Shown: positions 1 through 8,417, counted from the stretch's first letter. The stretch: DNA of 64,000 nt from Sulfurovum sp. (GCA_002733215.1 NVUY01000008.1:31730-95729), one strand, 5' to 3'. Program-made: numbers and translations. Notes: generated by a model not told the origin, from the sequence alone.

Positions 1-1
1 G

Positions 2-121
2 TTGGGTACTCTTGTCGGACAACCTATAGATGGAGAATGGCAACTTCAAGTGTCAGATCAGGCTGGTCAGGATGTCGGTAAATTAAACAGTTGGCGTGTG
101 GTTATTCATCCTGAACAGTAG
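2..121 (+). CDS. C-terminal fragment of a P-domain (proprotein convertase-type) protein, cut by window edge
   Basis: The frame beginning at base 2 runs open to a TAG at 119-121 and gives about 39 residues. They match the end of a P/Homo-B domain: a G-E-W-x-L-x-V-x-D core, then D-V-G-K-L-N-S-W-R-V-V-I. In the family this beta-sandwich follows a subtilisin-like protease or caps secreted adhesins and enzymes. The catalytic part, if any, lies outside the window. The domain call is from motif spacing only; the parent protein cannot be named. Confidence 0.6.
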   Translation: MGTLVGQPIDGEWQLQVSDQAGQDVGKLNSWRVVIHPEQ

Positions 122-239
122 GCTTTAAGGGATTGCTTCTTAGTTATGAGCAACATCTAGCAAGACCAATCCTTGTAAGTGTGTGAGAGATACTAGGAGT
201 CTGTCGGAAAACTGCAAAAAAGTATACAAAGGATAAGCA

Positions 240-510
240 ATGAAATACACAGATGAAGAACTAGAGTTATTGGATGCATTAGAGCAAAAAAAGCCAGAAA
301 CAATTGCTTTTGACAATGAAGAGTTAAAAACTATGGCAGGAGATACGCTAGAGTATCTGAATGAAAAAAAGCAAATCAGCATCAACCTCAAGCGTTCTGA
401 CCTTGACTTTATCAAGCAAAGGGCTTAAAGACATAAGTATATCATACCAGAGTATCATTCAGTCATTGGTTCATAACTATACTACTAATAAATTGGAATT
501 GAAGCATTAG
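240..510 (+). pseudogene. CopG-like (ribbon-helix-helix) antitoxin, frameshifted
   Basis: The first frame (240-428) encodes 62 residues, starting MKYTDEELELLDALE and ending SINLKRSDLDFIKQRA. This is the N-terminal and strand region of small CopG-type antitoxins. Family members normally continue with a helix of the type G-x-P-Y-Q-T-L-I-x-S-L-x-H-K-Y. That missing part is present in another frame from about 420 to 510 (GLKDISISYQSIIQSLVHNY, then a short tail and TAG). A single-base shift around the AAAGGG run near 417-422 separates the two. No toxin partner is adjacent. Either a decayed orphan antitoxin or a sequencing error in a short run. Confidence 0.6.
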
Positions 511-626
511 CATCACCTGACACCTATTTACAACCGACCACACAGCCAGAATTTAAATCATACTTTCGCTGTAAGGGTTAAAGGGTAATGGGTTATCATT
601 ATCACCTCGTTTATCTAGGTACGCCA

Positions 627-655
627 TTGACTTATTCTTGTATTTATATTATACT
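627..655 (+). promoter_or_regulatory. Sigma70-type promoter for the RelE/XRE pair
   Basis: TTGACT (627-632) and TATACT (650-655) are separated by exactly 17 bp. The expected start point (about 661-663) coincides with the ATG at 662, so the toxin mRNA may be leaderless or nearly so. No Shine-Dalgarno sequence is visible before 662. Confidence 0.55.
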
Positions 656-661
656 AGTTAC

Positions 662-973
662 ATGGAAATAGTAGAAACCTCACTCTTTACCAAAGAAATA
701 ACGCGCATTTTAACTGATGATGAGTACAAAGTATTACAAAATGCATTGGTAACTAACCCCAAAAGTGGAGCAGTTATCAAAGGCTCAGGTGGGTTAAGAA
801 AAATGAGATGGAAAGTTAAGGGTAGTGGTAAAAGTGGTGGTATTCGTACCATTTACTACTACCAAGAGAGTGAGAGTCTGTTACTTATGATATATCTTTA
901 CGAGAAGAATAAAACAGAAAACCTAACACCTAAGCAGATAAAAATGCTTAGAAAAACATTTATAGAGGAGTAA
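662..973 (+). CDS. RelE/HigB-type toxin (mRNA interferase family)
   Basis: A 103-residue protein of the RelE/ParE superfamily. It shows the N-terminal F-T-K-E-I helix, the L-R-K-M-R-W beta-strand, the G-K-S-G-G-I-R-T-I-Y-Y-Y core strand and a basic C-terminal helix. HigB/RelE toxins cleave translated mRNA at the ribosome; the basic core residues are consistent with that but do not prove substrate. A TTG at 638 would add eight residues, but that codon lies between the -35 and -10 boxes, so ATG 662 is preferred. It is followed after 3 bp by an XRE antitoxin gene, a toxin-first (HigBA-like) order. Confidence 0.8.
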   Translation: MEIVETSLFTKEITRILTDDEYKVLQNALVTNPKSGAVIKGSGGLRKMRWKVKGSGKSGGIRTIYYYQESESLLLMIYLYEKNKTENLTPKQIKMLRKTFIEE

Positions 974-976
974 ATC

Positions 977-1258
977 ATGGATGATGCATCATTTAACAAG
1001 CTACTAGAAAGCACAAAAGAAGCCAAAGAGATACTGGCTAAAAAAACAAGCCCTAGCCGTACCTTTTACATAGAAGAACCTAACGCAAAAAAGATACGTT
1101 CTAAATTTCACCTGACACAAAATGAATTTGCCAAAATGCTCAATATCTCTGTAGCCACACTACGTAACTGGGAACAAGGCAGAAGAAGACCAGAAGGCCC
1201 TGCAAGGGTGCTTCTGAATGTTGCCAATCGTAATCCTGAGGTTTTGATGGGGTTGTAG
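977..1258 (+). CDS. XRE-family antitoxin/regulator (HigA/NadS-like)
   Basis: A 93-residue protein with a C-terminal helix-turn-helix: I-R-S-K-F-H-L-T-Q-N-E-F-A-K-M-L-N-I-S-V-A-T-L-R-N-W-E-Q-G-R-R. The W-E-Q-G-R-R-R-P-x-G-P-A ending is typical of NadS/HigA-type antitoxins. It should neutralise the RelE-like toxin encoded 3 bp upstream and repress their shared promoter at 627-655. The N-terminal 40 residues, rich in K and E, would be the toxin-binding part. Function is by family and context. Confidence 0.8.
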   Translation: MDDASFNKLLESTKEAKEILAKKTSPSRTFYIEEPNAKKIRSKFHLTQNEFAKMLNISVATLRNWEQGRRRPEGPARVLLNVANRNPEVLMGL

Positions 1259-1335
1259 TAGGATGGTTTATGGGCTACCACGTGCAACATGGAGTTAGAT
1301 AGTTATTTGTTATTTTATGGGCATATACAGTAGAT

Positions 1336-1364
1336 TTGACATTAGATACTTATAATGATATACT
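1336..1364 (+). promoter_or_regulatory. Sigma70-type promoter for the mazEF-like pair
   Basis: TTGACA (1336-1341) and TATACT (1359-1364) have a 17-bp spacer, an almost consensus arrangement. A start near 1371 leaves a short leader containing AAAAGGA ahead of the ATG at 1392. Confidence 0.55.
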
Positions 1365-1391
1365 TTGGATATACATAAAAAAGGATTTATA

Positions 1392-1637
1392 ATGACAGCA
1401 ACCATTTCTAGTTGGGGAAATTCTCAGGGATTACGCTTTCCTAAAGATGTTATGAAAGAACTACACCTTTCAGTAGGTGATAAGATGAAAATCTTAGTAG
1501 AAAATCAAACGATTATATTAAAGCCTATTAAAGAGCCACGCGAAAAGTTTGATATTAATGTACTTGTAGCTGAAATGCCAAGTGACTACAAAGCTCGTGA
1601 AGTATTTGATGATGCTGCAGGGCTAGAAGAGTGGTAA
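1392..1637 (+). CDS. mazE: MazE/AbrB-type antitoxin
   Basis: An 81-residue protein beginning MTATISSWGNSQGLRFPKDV, the swapped-hairpin (SpoVT/AbrB) DNA-binding fold of MazE antitoxins. It continues with L-S-V-G-D-K-M-K-I-L and an acidic, flexible C-terminal tail that in this family wraps the toxin. ATG 1392 is chosen because AAAAAAGGA precedes it at the right distance; the frame is open from TTG 1365, which has no ribosome site. The stop overlaps the start of the downstream MazF gene, as expected for a coupled pair. Confidence 0.85.
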   Translation: MTATISSWGNSQGLRFPKDVMKELHLSVGDKMKILVENQTIILKPIKEPREKFDINVLVAEMPSDYKAREVFDDAAGLEEW

Positions 1638-1981
1638 GGTATATCCCCGAACAAGGCGATATAGTAGCACTTAACTTTGACCCACAAAGTGGTCATGAGC
1701 AAAAAGGGCGAAGACCTGCTATTATCGTAAGCAATAAGGTTTTTAACAAACATTTAGGACTTGCCTTTGCTTGCCCCATAAGCAATACGAAAAGAGATTT
1801 CCCTTTTCATGTAAAAGTTGAAAGTGATAATATTACAGGCTATATCATGGCAGAACAGATGAAGTCTATAGACTATCATTCTAGGAAAATTAAATTTATA
1901 GAAAAAGCTGATGAGAAGACTATCAATCGGATATTGGGGATTATTGATAGTATCTTGGATTTGAATTCGGGGAGTAGTTGA
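1631..1981 (+). CDS. mazF: MazF/PemK-type endoribonuclease toxin
   Basis: A 116-residue protein with the MazF signature: Y-I-P-E-Q-G-D-I-V-A-L-N-F-D-P then G-H-E-Q-K-G-R-R-P-A-I-I-V-S-N. It also has the later A-C-P-I-S-N-T motif and an E-Q-M-K-S-I-D strand. MazF toxins cut single-stranded RNA at short sequence motifs. The GTG start at 1631 lies inside the last codons of the antitoxin gene (7-bp overlap), implying translational coupling. The arginine and the T/S of the active site (R in G-R-R-P, S/T in I-S-N-T) are present, so it looks intact. Confidence 0.88.
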   Translation: MVRYIPEQGDIVALNFDPQSGHEQKGRRPAIIVSNKVFNKHLGLAFACPISNTKRDFPFHVKVESDNITGYIMAEQMKSIDYHSRKIKFIEKADEKTINRILGIIDSILDLNSGSS

Positions 1982-2083
1982 TGAGTTATCATTATCACCT
2001 CGTATCCTTACTCTTGTCGTTGTCACCCGACCCCTAAAATTTGTCGTTGTCACCCGACCCCTAAAATTCGACCCCTAAAATTC
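1982..2083. repeat. Tandem 27-bp repeat and GACCCCTAAAAT units
   Basis: Two perfect copies of a 27-bp unit (2014-2040 and 2041-2067), beginning TTGTCGTTGTCACCCGACCC, are followed by a partial GACCCCTAAAATTCG copy at 2069-2083. Just upstream, TTATCATTATCACCTCGT (about 1984-2001) duplicates the same string at about 592-609. These are intergenic repeats of the kind scattered around REP-type transposase remnants, which lie immediately downstream. Confidence 0.6.
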
Positions 2084-2142
2084 GGTATCTGGGTATATCA
2101 GCCGCTTTGGTTTCTTATGTCTTTAGGAGTTCTGGTGATTAG
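2083..2142 (+). pseudogene. 3'-end relic of a REP-associated (Y1/IS200-like) transposase, copy 1
   Basis: Twenty codons, R-Y-L-G-I-S-A-A-L-V-S-Y-V-F-R-S-S-G-D then TAG, match the C-terminal helix-turn-helix of REP-associated tyrosine transposases. About 80 bp (2084-2163) is nearly identical to 3733-3812. The catalytic domain is absent. Confidence 0.5.
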
Positions 2143-2195
2143 TGGTTTGTTACCTGACCCTAAATTTTTGACCCTAAATTTTTTATGACTTTGTT

Positions 2196-2226
2196 ACCTA
2201 ATCCTAAAGTTTATTAGGGGTTGGGT
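2196..2226. repeat. REP-like imperfect hairpin
   Basis: ACCTAATCCTAA (2196-2207) pairs with TTAGGGGTTGGGT (2214-2226) through 12 pairs, including two G-T wobbles and one bulged G, around a 6-base loop. It directly follows GACCCTAAATTTTT repeats and resembles the palindromes mobilised by REP-associated transposases. It could also act as a transcription roadblock between mazF and the ATPase gene. Confidence 0.45.
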
Positions 2227-2300
2227 GAGGAGATATATAGGTAATAAAATCCCTATATTTATGATATACTTAGGTATTAAGATACCCATAGGAGTATGTA

Positions 2301-3512
2301 ATGCTAGAAAAAATCACCATAGAATCAAAAAAATTCTTATTAAGAAATAACCTCGATTATAAAAGATACTTTATTAAAGAAGATAAAATAAAACATCGTC
2401 TTACAATAATTACAGGGCAAAGAGGCATAGGTAAGACCACCACTATCGCTCAGTATATGGCAAAATATCCAGAAGTAAAATCTTTGTATGTAAGTATGGA
2501 TAGTTTTCTTATTGGTGAATTGAGTATGTATGAGATTGCTGAAGTGTTCGAGGCTGATGGAGGTAAGCTTTTGTGTTTTGATGAGATCCACAAGTACAGT
2601 AACTGGTCGCAAGAGCTTAAAAGTATCTATGATAACTTTCCAAATCTTCAAGTACTGGCATCTGGTAGTTCTGCTTTAGAGATAAATCGTGGCAGTCATG
2701 ATTTAAGTAGAAGGGCGCATCAGCTAAAAATGTATGGTATGAGTTTTAAAGAATATTTAGAGTTGACGTTAGCGTTGAACTTCGATACATTGACACTAGA
2801 ACAAATACTCAAGACTCATGAAACTTTAGCTTTTGACATTGCTATGAAGCTCGAACATAAAGGTAAAAAAATCCTTCCATTGTTTAAAAAATATCTCAAA
2901 TCAGGATATTATCCTTATTCTTTGAGTATAGATGATGAAGATATATTTTTAGATATGTTGAAACAAAATATTAATGTGTCACTCTCTAGCGATTTACTTT
3001 TTGTCTACCCTTCTTTAGATGGCAATAGTATCAAAAAGCTCAAACTTCTTCTAAGTATCATCATGGAGAGTGTCCCTTTTGTACCTGTCATAGAAAAACT
3101 AAAGCATTCACTAGATGTGGGAGATGGAAGAACGCTAAAAGACTATTTTATCAAGCTAGAAGATGCTGGTATTTTAAAATTACTCATGAAAGCAAGTTCA
3201 AAAGGTTTAGCCAAATTAGAAAAACCTGAAAAGATTTACTTGGACAATACAAATTTGTTGAACATTGTAGAAGCCAATGTAGGTACAGTAAGAGAAACAT
3301 TTTTTTTAAACATATGCAGTAAAGAACATAAAGTCACATACCCTAAAAAAGGAGATTTTTTAGTAGATGACACCTATTTGTTTGAAATAGGGGGTAAGAA
3401 TAAAGGTTTCTCACAGATAAAGGATATAGAAAACTCCTATATCGCGATGGATGACATAGAGACAGGCAGTGGCAATAAAATTCCTCTTTGGTTGTTTGGG
3501 TTTTTGTATTGA
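2301..3512 (+). CDS. AAA ATPase with DUF4143-type C-terminal domain
   Basis: A 403-residue predicted ATPase. Walker A is G-Q-R-G-I-G-K-T-T (residues 39-47), Walker B is L-L-C-F-D-E-I-H-K-Y (90-99), and sensor-like A-S-G-S-S-A-L-E-I is at about 120-128. The C-terminal half has the F-L-V-D-D-T-Y-L-F-E-I-G-G-K nuclease-like strand (D...E-x-G-G-K) characteristic of the DUF4143 group. The biological role of this family is poorly defined. A ribosome site (AGGAG) sits 8 bp before ATG 2301. It is flanked by transposase relics on both sides, so it may have moved as cargo. Confidence 0.75.
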   Translation: MLEKITIESKKFLLRNNLDYKRYFIKEDKIKHRLTIITGQRGIGKTTTIAQYMAKYPEVKSLYVSMDSFLIGELSMYEIAEVFEADGGKLLCFDEIHKYSNWSQELKSIYDNFPNLQVLASGSSALEINRGSHDLSRRAHQLKMYGMSFKEYLELTLALNFDTLTLEQILKTHETLAFDIAMKLEHKGKKILPLFKKYLKSGYYPYSLSIDDEDIFLDMLKQNINVSLSSDLLFVYPSLDGNSIKKLKLLLSIIMESVPFVPVIEKLKHSLDVGDGRTLKDYFIKLEDAGILKLLMKASSKGLAKLEKPEKIYLDNTNLLNIVEANVGTVRETFFLNICSKEHKVTYPKKGDFLVDDTYLFEIGGKNKGFSQIKDIENSYIAMDDIETGSGNKIPLWLFGFLY

Positions 3513-3890
3513 TCTTGTGATGTGGTGCTAGAGCGTTTTTGTAAAAGTATCTACATAGGTGGTGAAATAACCCACGATATAGTGGTGTATGGTTATACTT
3601 ATACTTATACTTATACTTATACGAGAAGAGACGGTGCACGTGGTGATGGTATTTAGATAGAGGGCTTTGTAGCATTAGCATCACCTTACACCTATATTTT
3701 TAAAAGATGGATATACTCAGGGAGAATTAGCACGGTATCTGGGTGTATCAGCCGCTTTGGTTTCTTATGTCTTTAGGAGTTCTAGTGATTAGTGGTTTGT
3801 TACCTGACCCTAAATTTTAAATTTCGATTGCGTTCAGATGATATCTATTTTCAGTAATAATTATTTTATAAAAAGTGAGAAAATATAAAT
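3513..3890. repeat. Intergenic repeat region: TTATAC x5, REP-like repeat and transposase relic
   Basis: No intact gene is seen. Five perfect tandem TTATAC units lie at 3593-3622. GCATTAGCATCACC at about 3673 repeats a string at about 503, with a GGTGATG inverted partner at about 3641. The region then contains the second transposase relic (3706-3792, listed separately) and a GACCCTAAATTTT unit shared with 2158-2174. Confidence 0.55.
3706..3792 (+). pseudogene. 3'-end relic of a REP-associated transposase, copy 2
   Basis: The frame reads D-G-Y-T-Q-G-E-L-A-R-Y-L-G-V-S-A-A-L-V-S-Y-V-F-R-S-S-S-D then TAG. This is the C-terminal helix-turn-helix seen after the Y1 catalytic domain in REP-associated transposases. 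From 3733 to about 3812 it is nearly identical to 2084-2163. No HUH catalytic domain is found upstream. Confidence 0.5.
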
Positions 3891-4160
3891 ATGAAACTTA
3901 CAGCATATGCAGATGAGTTTGGTAATAATTCATTTAAATTTGATACACAAGGTACACATTTTATTATTGCAACAGTTATTGTCAAGCTAGATATGATTAA
4001 AACACTTGAATCAGAAATTGATAATATTAGAGAGAAACATAAGTTCCAGACTGGAGAATTAAAGTCAAATAAAGTTGGTCAAAATACAAGTAGAAGAATT
4101 AGAATAAGCTAAAAAGTATGGGAAGGTATATATACTTAAGCCTGTTGCCGCATAGATGAT
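3891..4160 (+). pseudogene. DUF3800-family N-terminal fragment, frameshifted
   Basis: The intact frame (3891-4112) gives 73 residues starting M-K-L-T-A-Y-A-D-E-F-G-N-N-S-F. It contains Q-G-T-H-F-I-I-A-T-V and F-Q-T-G-E-L-K-S-N-K-V-G. This is the start of DUF3800 proteins (normally about 230 residues or more), which carry a conserved Y-x-D-E-x-G. After R-R-I-R-I the frame is lost; K-L-K-S-M-G continues briefly in another frame to a TGA near 4160, and no further homology is visible. The rest of the gene appears deleted. It is probably dead. Confidence 0.55.
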
Positions 4161-4320
4161 TGCCTAGTAGCCATTATTTTGTAACTTCAAAGCATAGGTG
4201 TCAGACAATAATAACTCATTTCCAACAAAAATACTATGTCACCCCAAACATGAACGGAAGCTACTCCATCATCTGCTATAATACACAGCATAAAACATAC
4301 AGCTAACCCAAGGAAAGAAA

Positions 4321-5580
4321 ATGAACAAAGCAGATTTTAATGAAGGTCTTTTGGGCTTTTTAGATGCATCACCTACACCTTTTCATGCTACACAAAATAT
4401 GGCTATGATGCTTGCAAATGCTGGATTTGTTCGACTCCTTGAAGAAGAGAAATGGGAGGTAGAAGAGGGAGCCAAATACTATGTGACACGTAATGACTCT
4501 TCACTTATAGCATTTACTTACCCTAAAGCCTCTAACTATATGATGTTAGGATGTCATACAGACTCACCTAACTTAAAACTAAAACCAAACCCTGTCATAA
4601 AAGAGCATGGTGTGGTGAAGTTTGCTGTGCAGCCCTATGGTGGACTGCTTCTTAATCCTTGGTTTGACAGAGATTTGTCAATGGCAGGGAAAGTCTCCTA
4701 CCTCAATGCACAAGATGAGATAAAAGAAACACTCATAGATGTGCGTAAATCCATAGCCATCATCCCCTCACTTGCCATACACCTAGACAAAAAGGCAAAT
4801 ACAGAGCGTACAGTCAACAAGCAAACAGACATTTCTCCCATACTTTCAACCAATGATGACTTTGACTTTGAAGACTTTATACGTGGGCAGTTAGAAGAAA
4901 ATGAAATACGTGATGTCAAAGAACTCTACGCTTCAGAGTTGAGCTTATATGCAACACAAAAAGCGTCTTATGTAGGTCTTCAAGACGACTTTATAGCCTC
5001 GGCAAGGCTAGATAACCTTTTGTCTTGTTATGTGGGTCTGGTATCACTTTGTTCAGTAGATGCAGATGTACCTATGCTTTTAATAGCCAGTGACCATGAA
5101 GAAGTGGGTAGTGTCTCTAGCTCTGGAGCGGCGGGAAGCTTTTTGGAAAATACACTTACACGTATGTACCCTGACTATGATGCATATATGCATATGATAC
5201 GCACCTCTATGATGATAAGTGCAGACAACGCACATGCCATACACCCAAACTATGCAGATAAACACGACAAAAACCACAGCCCATACATAAACAAAGGTAC
5301 AGTTATAAAAGTAAACGCCAACCAACGGTATGCTTCAAACACTACAAGTATTTCAAAGTTTATGCATGTGGCTAAAAAGGCAGGAGAACCGTACCAGCAG
5401 TTTGTTACACGTTCAGACATGGGATGTGGCTCAACCATAGGGCCTATCACCGCCACAAGACTAGGTATAGAAACACTTGACATTGGACTACCCACTTATG
5501 CGATGCATTCTATACGTGAATTGGCAGGGGCAGATGATGCTTATTCGTTATACAAGATTTTACTTGGGTGGAGAAATTGA
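4321..5580 (+). CDS. apeB: M18 family aminopeptidase (aspartyl aminopeptidase-like)
   Basis: A 419-residue cytoplasmic zinc aminopeptidase of the M18 (DNPEP/ApeB) family, near the usual 420-450. Metal and catalytic motifs are visible in order: G-C-H-T-D-S-P-N-L-K (H79, D81), D-H-E-E-V-G-S with the catalytic glutamate pair, S-A-D-N-A-H-A-I-H-P-N-Y, and the terminal M-H-S-I-R-E with the last metal histidine. It would remove N-terminal residues, classically acidic ones, from peptides. AAGGAAAG precedes ATG 4321. It stands alone between a degraded gene and a DUF234 gene. Confidence 0.9.
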   Translation: MNKADFNEGLLGFLDASPTPFHATQNMAMMLANAGFVRLLEEEKWEVEEGAKYYVTRNDSSLIAFTYPKASNYMMLGCHTDSPNLKLKPNPVIKEHGVVKFAVQPYGGLLLNPWFDRDLSMAGKVSYLNAQDEIKETLIDVRKSIAIIPSLAIHLDKKANTERTVNKQTDISPILSTNDDFDFEDFIRGQLEENEIRDVKELYASELSLYATQKASYVGLQDDFIASARLDNLLSCYVGLVSLCSVDADVPMLLIASDHEEVGSVSSSGAAGSFLENTLTRMYPDYDAYMHMIRTSMMISADNAHAIHPNYADKHDKNHSPYINKGTVIKVNANQRYASNTTSISKFMHVAKKAGEPYQQFVTRSDMGCGSTIGPITATRLGIETLDIGLPTYAMHSIRELAGADDAYSLYKILLGWRN

Positions 5581-5710
5581 GGAAAATTTAGCTATTTCAT
5601 CTCAAGGGCATTTCCTCGCTACAATAATGACAAATAATGGGGAGCATTATATATCTCAAAGGATTGAAGATAAAAAGTATATAATCACCTATCTAAAATA
5701 AGGCTAACCC

Positions 5711-6637
5711 ATGGCAAAACATCCAACACTTTTACAACATTTCCGTTCTTTCGCTTTCCAAAACAACATAAAAGACTTTGATAAGGCATTGGAATATTTT
5801 ACTGTTTTTGGTGGTACGGGGTGGGATGTGGATATCTCGAAAAGTGTGGCAGCCCTCATCGAAGAGAAAGTACTTGCTAACTATGAAGCTCTGCATGAGA
5901 GTATGACGCGGTATACACACAATAATGGCTTATACCATATGCTGTTGTCCATTATTGCATTGGGTGTAAACCATGAAAATGATGTGTTAAAAAAGGCCAA
6001 AGTAGGTAGAGACAAAGGTGAAGAAGCCATCGACTACTTGGTTAGTAAAAGTTTAATCAAGTTTGATTTGTCTGTAGAAAAACCTTTAAAAGAGGGGGGA
6101 GGTAAATCGGACAGAGTCTTGTTTGACTTACCTTTTATGCGTTTCTGGTTTGCTATGATTTCTCCTAACTACCAAAGTGTTTCCCAAGGTAATTATGATG
6201 AATTTGTACAAAAATGGCATAAAATAAGAGACAACTTTTCCATTTTACTAAATAATATTTTACTTTTAGAACTCGTGAAAGAAACATTTAACGCAAAGTC
6301 TAAAGATGACCCTATTGTAACTATAGGTTCTTACTACGATAAAAAGTTAGAGATAGACATACTTGCCAAAAGAAAGTCAGGTGCTATGATAGCTGGTGCC
6401 TGTAAATACTCTAAAGAGCCAGCAAAGAGTAATATGATGCATACCCTTATAGAGAAGTGTGAAAAAGCAGAACTGGAAATTTCTGATTATGTACTTTTTT
6501 CTAAAAATGGATTTATTCCAGAAGTTGAAGCGTTGAAAGAAAAGGAAGTGGTACTTTTGTCTCGAACAGCACTTTCTTCGTTACTAGATGACTTGAGTGA
6601 AGATGATCTATTGGTGTACAGGAACAAAAAGTACTAA
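5711..6637 (+). CDS. DUF234 domain protein without ATPase domain
   Basis: A 308-residue protein. The middle part, F-D-L-P-F-M-R-F-W-F-A-M-I-S-P (about residues 138-152), and the C-terminal I-G-S-Y-Y-D-K-K-L-E-I-D-I-L-A strand match the DUF234 (restriction endonuclease-like) half of prokaryotic AAA ATPases related to DUF4143 proteins. The usual N-terminal P-loop ATPase is missing. The first 130 residues hold a winged-helix-like segment, and the start (ATG after GGCTAACCC) shows no sign of truncation. The function is unknown. It is the second protein of this broad ATPase group within 3 kb of the gene at 2301. Confidence 0.6.
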   Translation: MAKHPTLLQHFRSFAFQNNIKDFDKALEYFTVFGGTGWDVDISKSVAALIEEKVLANYEALHESMTRYTHNNGLYHMLLSIIALGVNHENDVLKKAKVGRDKGEEAIDYLVSKSLIKFDLSVEKPLKEGGGKSDRVLFDLPFMRFWFAMISPNYQSVSQGNYDEFVQKWHKIRDNFSILLNNILLLELVKETFNAKSKDDPIVTIGSYYDKKLEIDILAKRKSGAMIAGACKYSKEPAKSNMMHTLIEKCEKAELEISDYVLFSKNGFIPEVEALKEKEVVLLSRTALSSLLDDLSEDDLLVYRNKKY

Positions 6638-6641
6638 CTCA

Positions 6642-8417
6642 TTAAAAAGGCCAAAATACCATGATGAGTGGAATAGACACAGCAAGTATAAGTAGCTCTA
6701 AAGGCAGACCCATTCGCCAATAGTCACCAAATTTATACCCACCTGGACCCATGATGATAGTGTTATTTTTATGACCAATAGGCGATAAAAAAGCACAAGA
6801 AGCTGCAACAGCAACTCCCATAAGAAAGGCATCTGGGTTAACACCCAGCTCATTTGCAAGGCTTATGCCTACGGGTGCTGCTACTAGTACAGTGGCTATG
6901 TTGTTAAGCATATCTGAGAGTGTCATGGTGACTACCATCAAGAGTGCCAAGACAGCCACCACTGGCCAACCATCGGTCATGCTAAGGATACCATTGGCAA
7001 TGAGTTGCGTCCCCCCTGATGCTTCAAGTGCCGCGCCTAGTGGGATGAGGGATGCCACGAGGACTATGACTGACCACTGTACGGAATGGTACATTTGTGA
7101 GGGTGTGAGTACTTTTAAAAATCCATAAAGAACAACGACCATAGCGAGTGCAACAGGTAGATACACGATGCCAAAACTTGACAGAGCAATGGCAAGTGCA
7201 AAGAGGGAAATAGCCAAGCCTGCTTTGTCTCGTTGAATCACTTGTAGCCCTCGCTTCTCTAAGGGTAATGCACCTAGCCATTGCGTTGTATTGTTTAGTT
7301 GTTCATTTTCTCCCATGAGTAACAGTACATCACCCGCTTTAATCAGAGTTTTTCTCACTCTTTTACGCAGCGTCTTACCTTGTCTTGAAATCCCAAGTAA
7401 CATAATCCCCTGTCTACTCAATAGACGAACATCATTTGCGGATTGTCCTACGATTTGTGCATCATAAGGTATGGTTACTTCTGTCATGTGAAGTGTTCCT
7501 GCCAGTGTACCTTTGTGTTTTGATGATTTGGAATACGATAATTTGAGTTCTCCAGACAAACTTTCAAGAGACTTTGGACTAGCCTCTATAACCAGTAGGT
7601 CACTCTTTCTAATCTCTTCATCAAGGGCTATACCAGGTAGTCTTTTCCCTTTTCTAATCAACCCAATGATGATGGCATCATGTTCTTCTGTTAATTGTTC
7701 TAGTTGTGAAATGCTTTGTCCAATGGCAGAAGAATTATGATCGAAACCAATCTCTATGGTATAGTCATCTAAGTTTCGTAGATCATGAGAGGTATTTTTC
7801 TTTTGAGTGGACTCTGGAACAAGTCGCCAACCTATAAGCGAAACAAAAGCTATACCCGCAACAGCAGCTCCCAGTCCAACGTATGCAAAGTCAAACATAG
7901 TATAAGGGTCTCCTAGAGCAGTCTCACGAAATTGAGAGATGACAATGTTAGGAGGAGTCCCGATGAGTGTGACCATCCCACCTAAGATAGTAGCAAAGGA
8001 AAGAGGCATAAGTGTTTTAGAGGGGGAACGTTTAGCCCGTTTAGCAGTTTGGATATCTACAGGCATAAGTAAGGCTAAGGTAGCAACATTATTCATAAAA
8101 GCAGACATGATAGCCCCAAGTATACCTATGGAAGCTATATGAGAAACCAAAGACCTACTAGAGTCTATAAATTTTTCTGAGAGCATTTCTATGGCACCTG
8201 ATTGAGACAATGCCTTAGAGATCATGAGTACCAGAGCGATAATAATAACAGCAGGATGTCCAAAGCCTGAAAACGCAGCTTCTTTAGGAATGACATTTAA
8301 CAATAATCCTAATGATAATGCCCCAAAGGCTACAAGATCATACCTCCATCTTCCCCAAACGAGGAGTACAAGTACACCTCCCATCAATAAAAATAAAGTG
8401 ATTTGTTCATAAGTCAT
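6642..8417 (-). CDS. SLC13/DASS-type anion permease with two TrkA-C domains
   Basis: A 591-residue inner-membrane transporter. Two sets of hydrophobic helices flank a central soluble region (about residues 205-375) with two TrkA-C/RCK-C-like domains, each with an I-G-Q-S-I/V-G-Q-S start and ending in I-R-K-S-D-L-L-V-I or I-K-A-G-D-V-L-L-L. The membrane parts carry the family signatures L-I-G-T-P-P-N-I-V (about 153-161) and P-I-G-H-K-N-N-T near the end. Such proteins move sulfate, di/tricarboxylates or other anions with Na+ or H+; the substrate is not readable here. ATG 8417 has GGA 12 bp upstream. An in-frame ATG at 8438 would add seven residues but lies close behind a TATAAT box. Confidence 0.82.
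   Translation of the reverse strand: MTYEQITLFLLMGGVLVLLVWGRWRYDLVAFGALSLGLLLNVIPKEAAFSGFGHPAVIIIALVLMISKALSQSGAIEMLSEKFIDSSRSLVSHIASIGILGAIMSAFMNNVATLALLMPVDIQTAKRAKRSPSKTLMPLSFATILGGMVTLIGTPPNIVISQFRETALGDPYTMFDFAYVGLGAAVAGIAFVSLIGWRLVPESTQKKNTSHDLRNLDDYTIEIGFDHNSSAIGQSISQLEQLTEEHDAIIIGLIRKGKRLPGIALDEEIRKSDLLVIEASPKSLESLSGELKLSYSKSSKHKGTLAGTLHMTEVTIPYDAQIVGQSANDVRLLSRQGIMLLGISRQGKTLRKRVRKTLIKAGDVLLLMGENEQLNNTTQWLGALPLEKRGLQVIQRDKAGLAISLFALAIALSSFGIVYLPVALAMVVVLYGFLKVLTPSQMYHSVQWSVIVLVASLIPLGAALEASGGTQLIANGILSMTDGWPVVAVLALLMVVTMTLSDMLNNIATVLVAAPVGISLANELGVNPDAFLMGVAVAASCAFLSPIGHKNNTIIMGPGGYKFGDYWRMGLPLELLILAVSIPLIMVFWPF

Noticed and set aside
3593..3622. CRISPR or functional array at the TTATAC repeats
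   Set aside because: Six-base tandem units without spacers are a simple microsatellite; no cas genes are in the window.
5581..5710. Possible small gene between apeB and the DUF234 gene
   Set aside because: A frame is open to 5701 but begins within apeB, has no ribosome site and no recognisable family; at most a relic.
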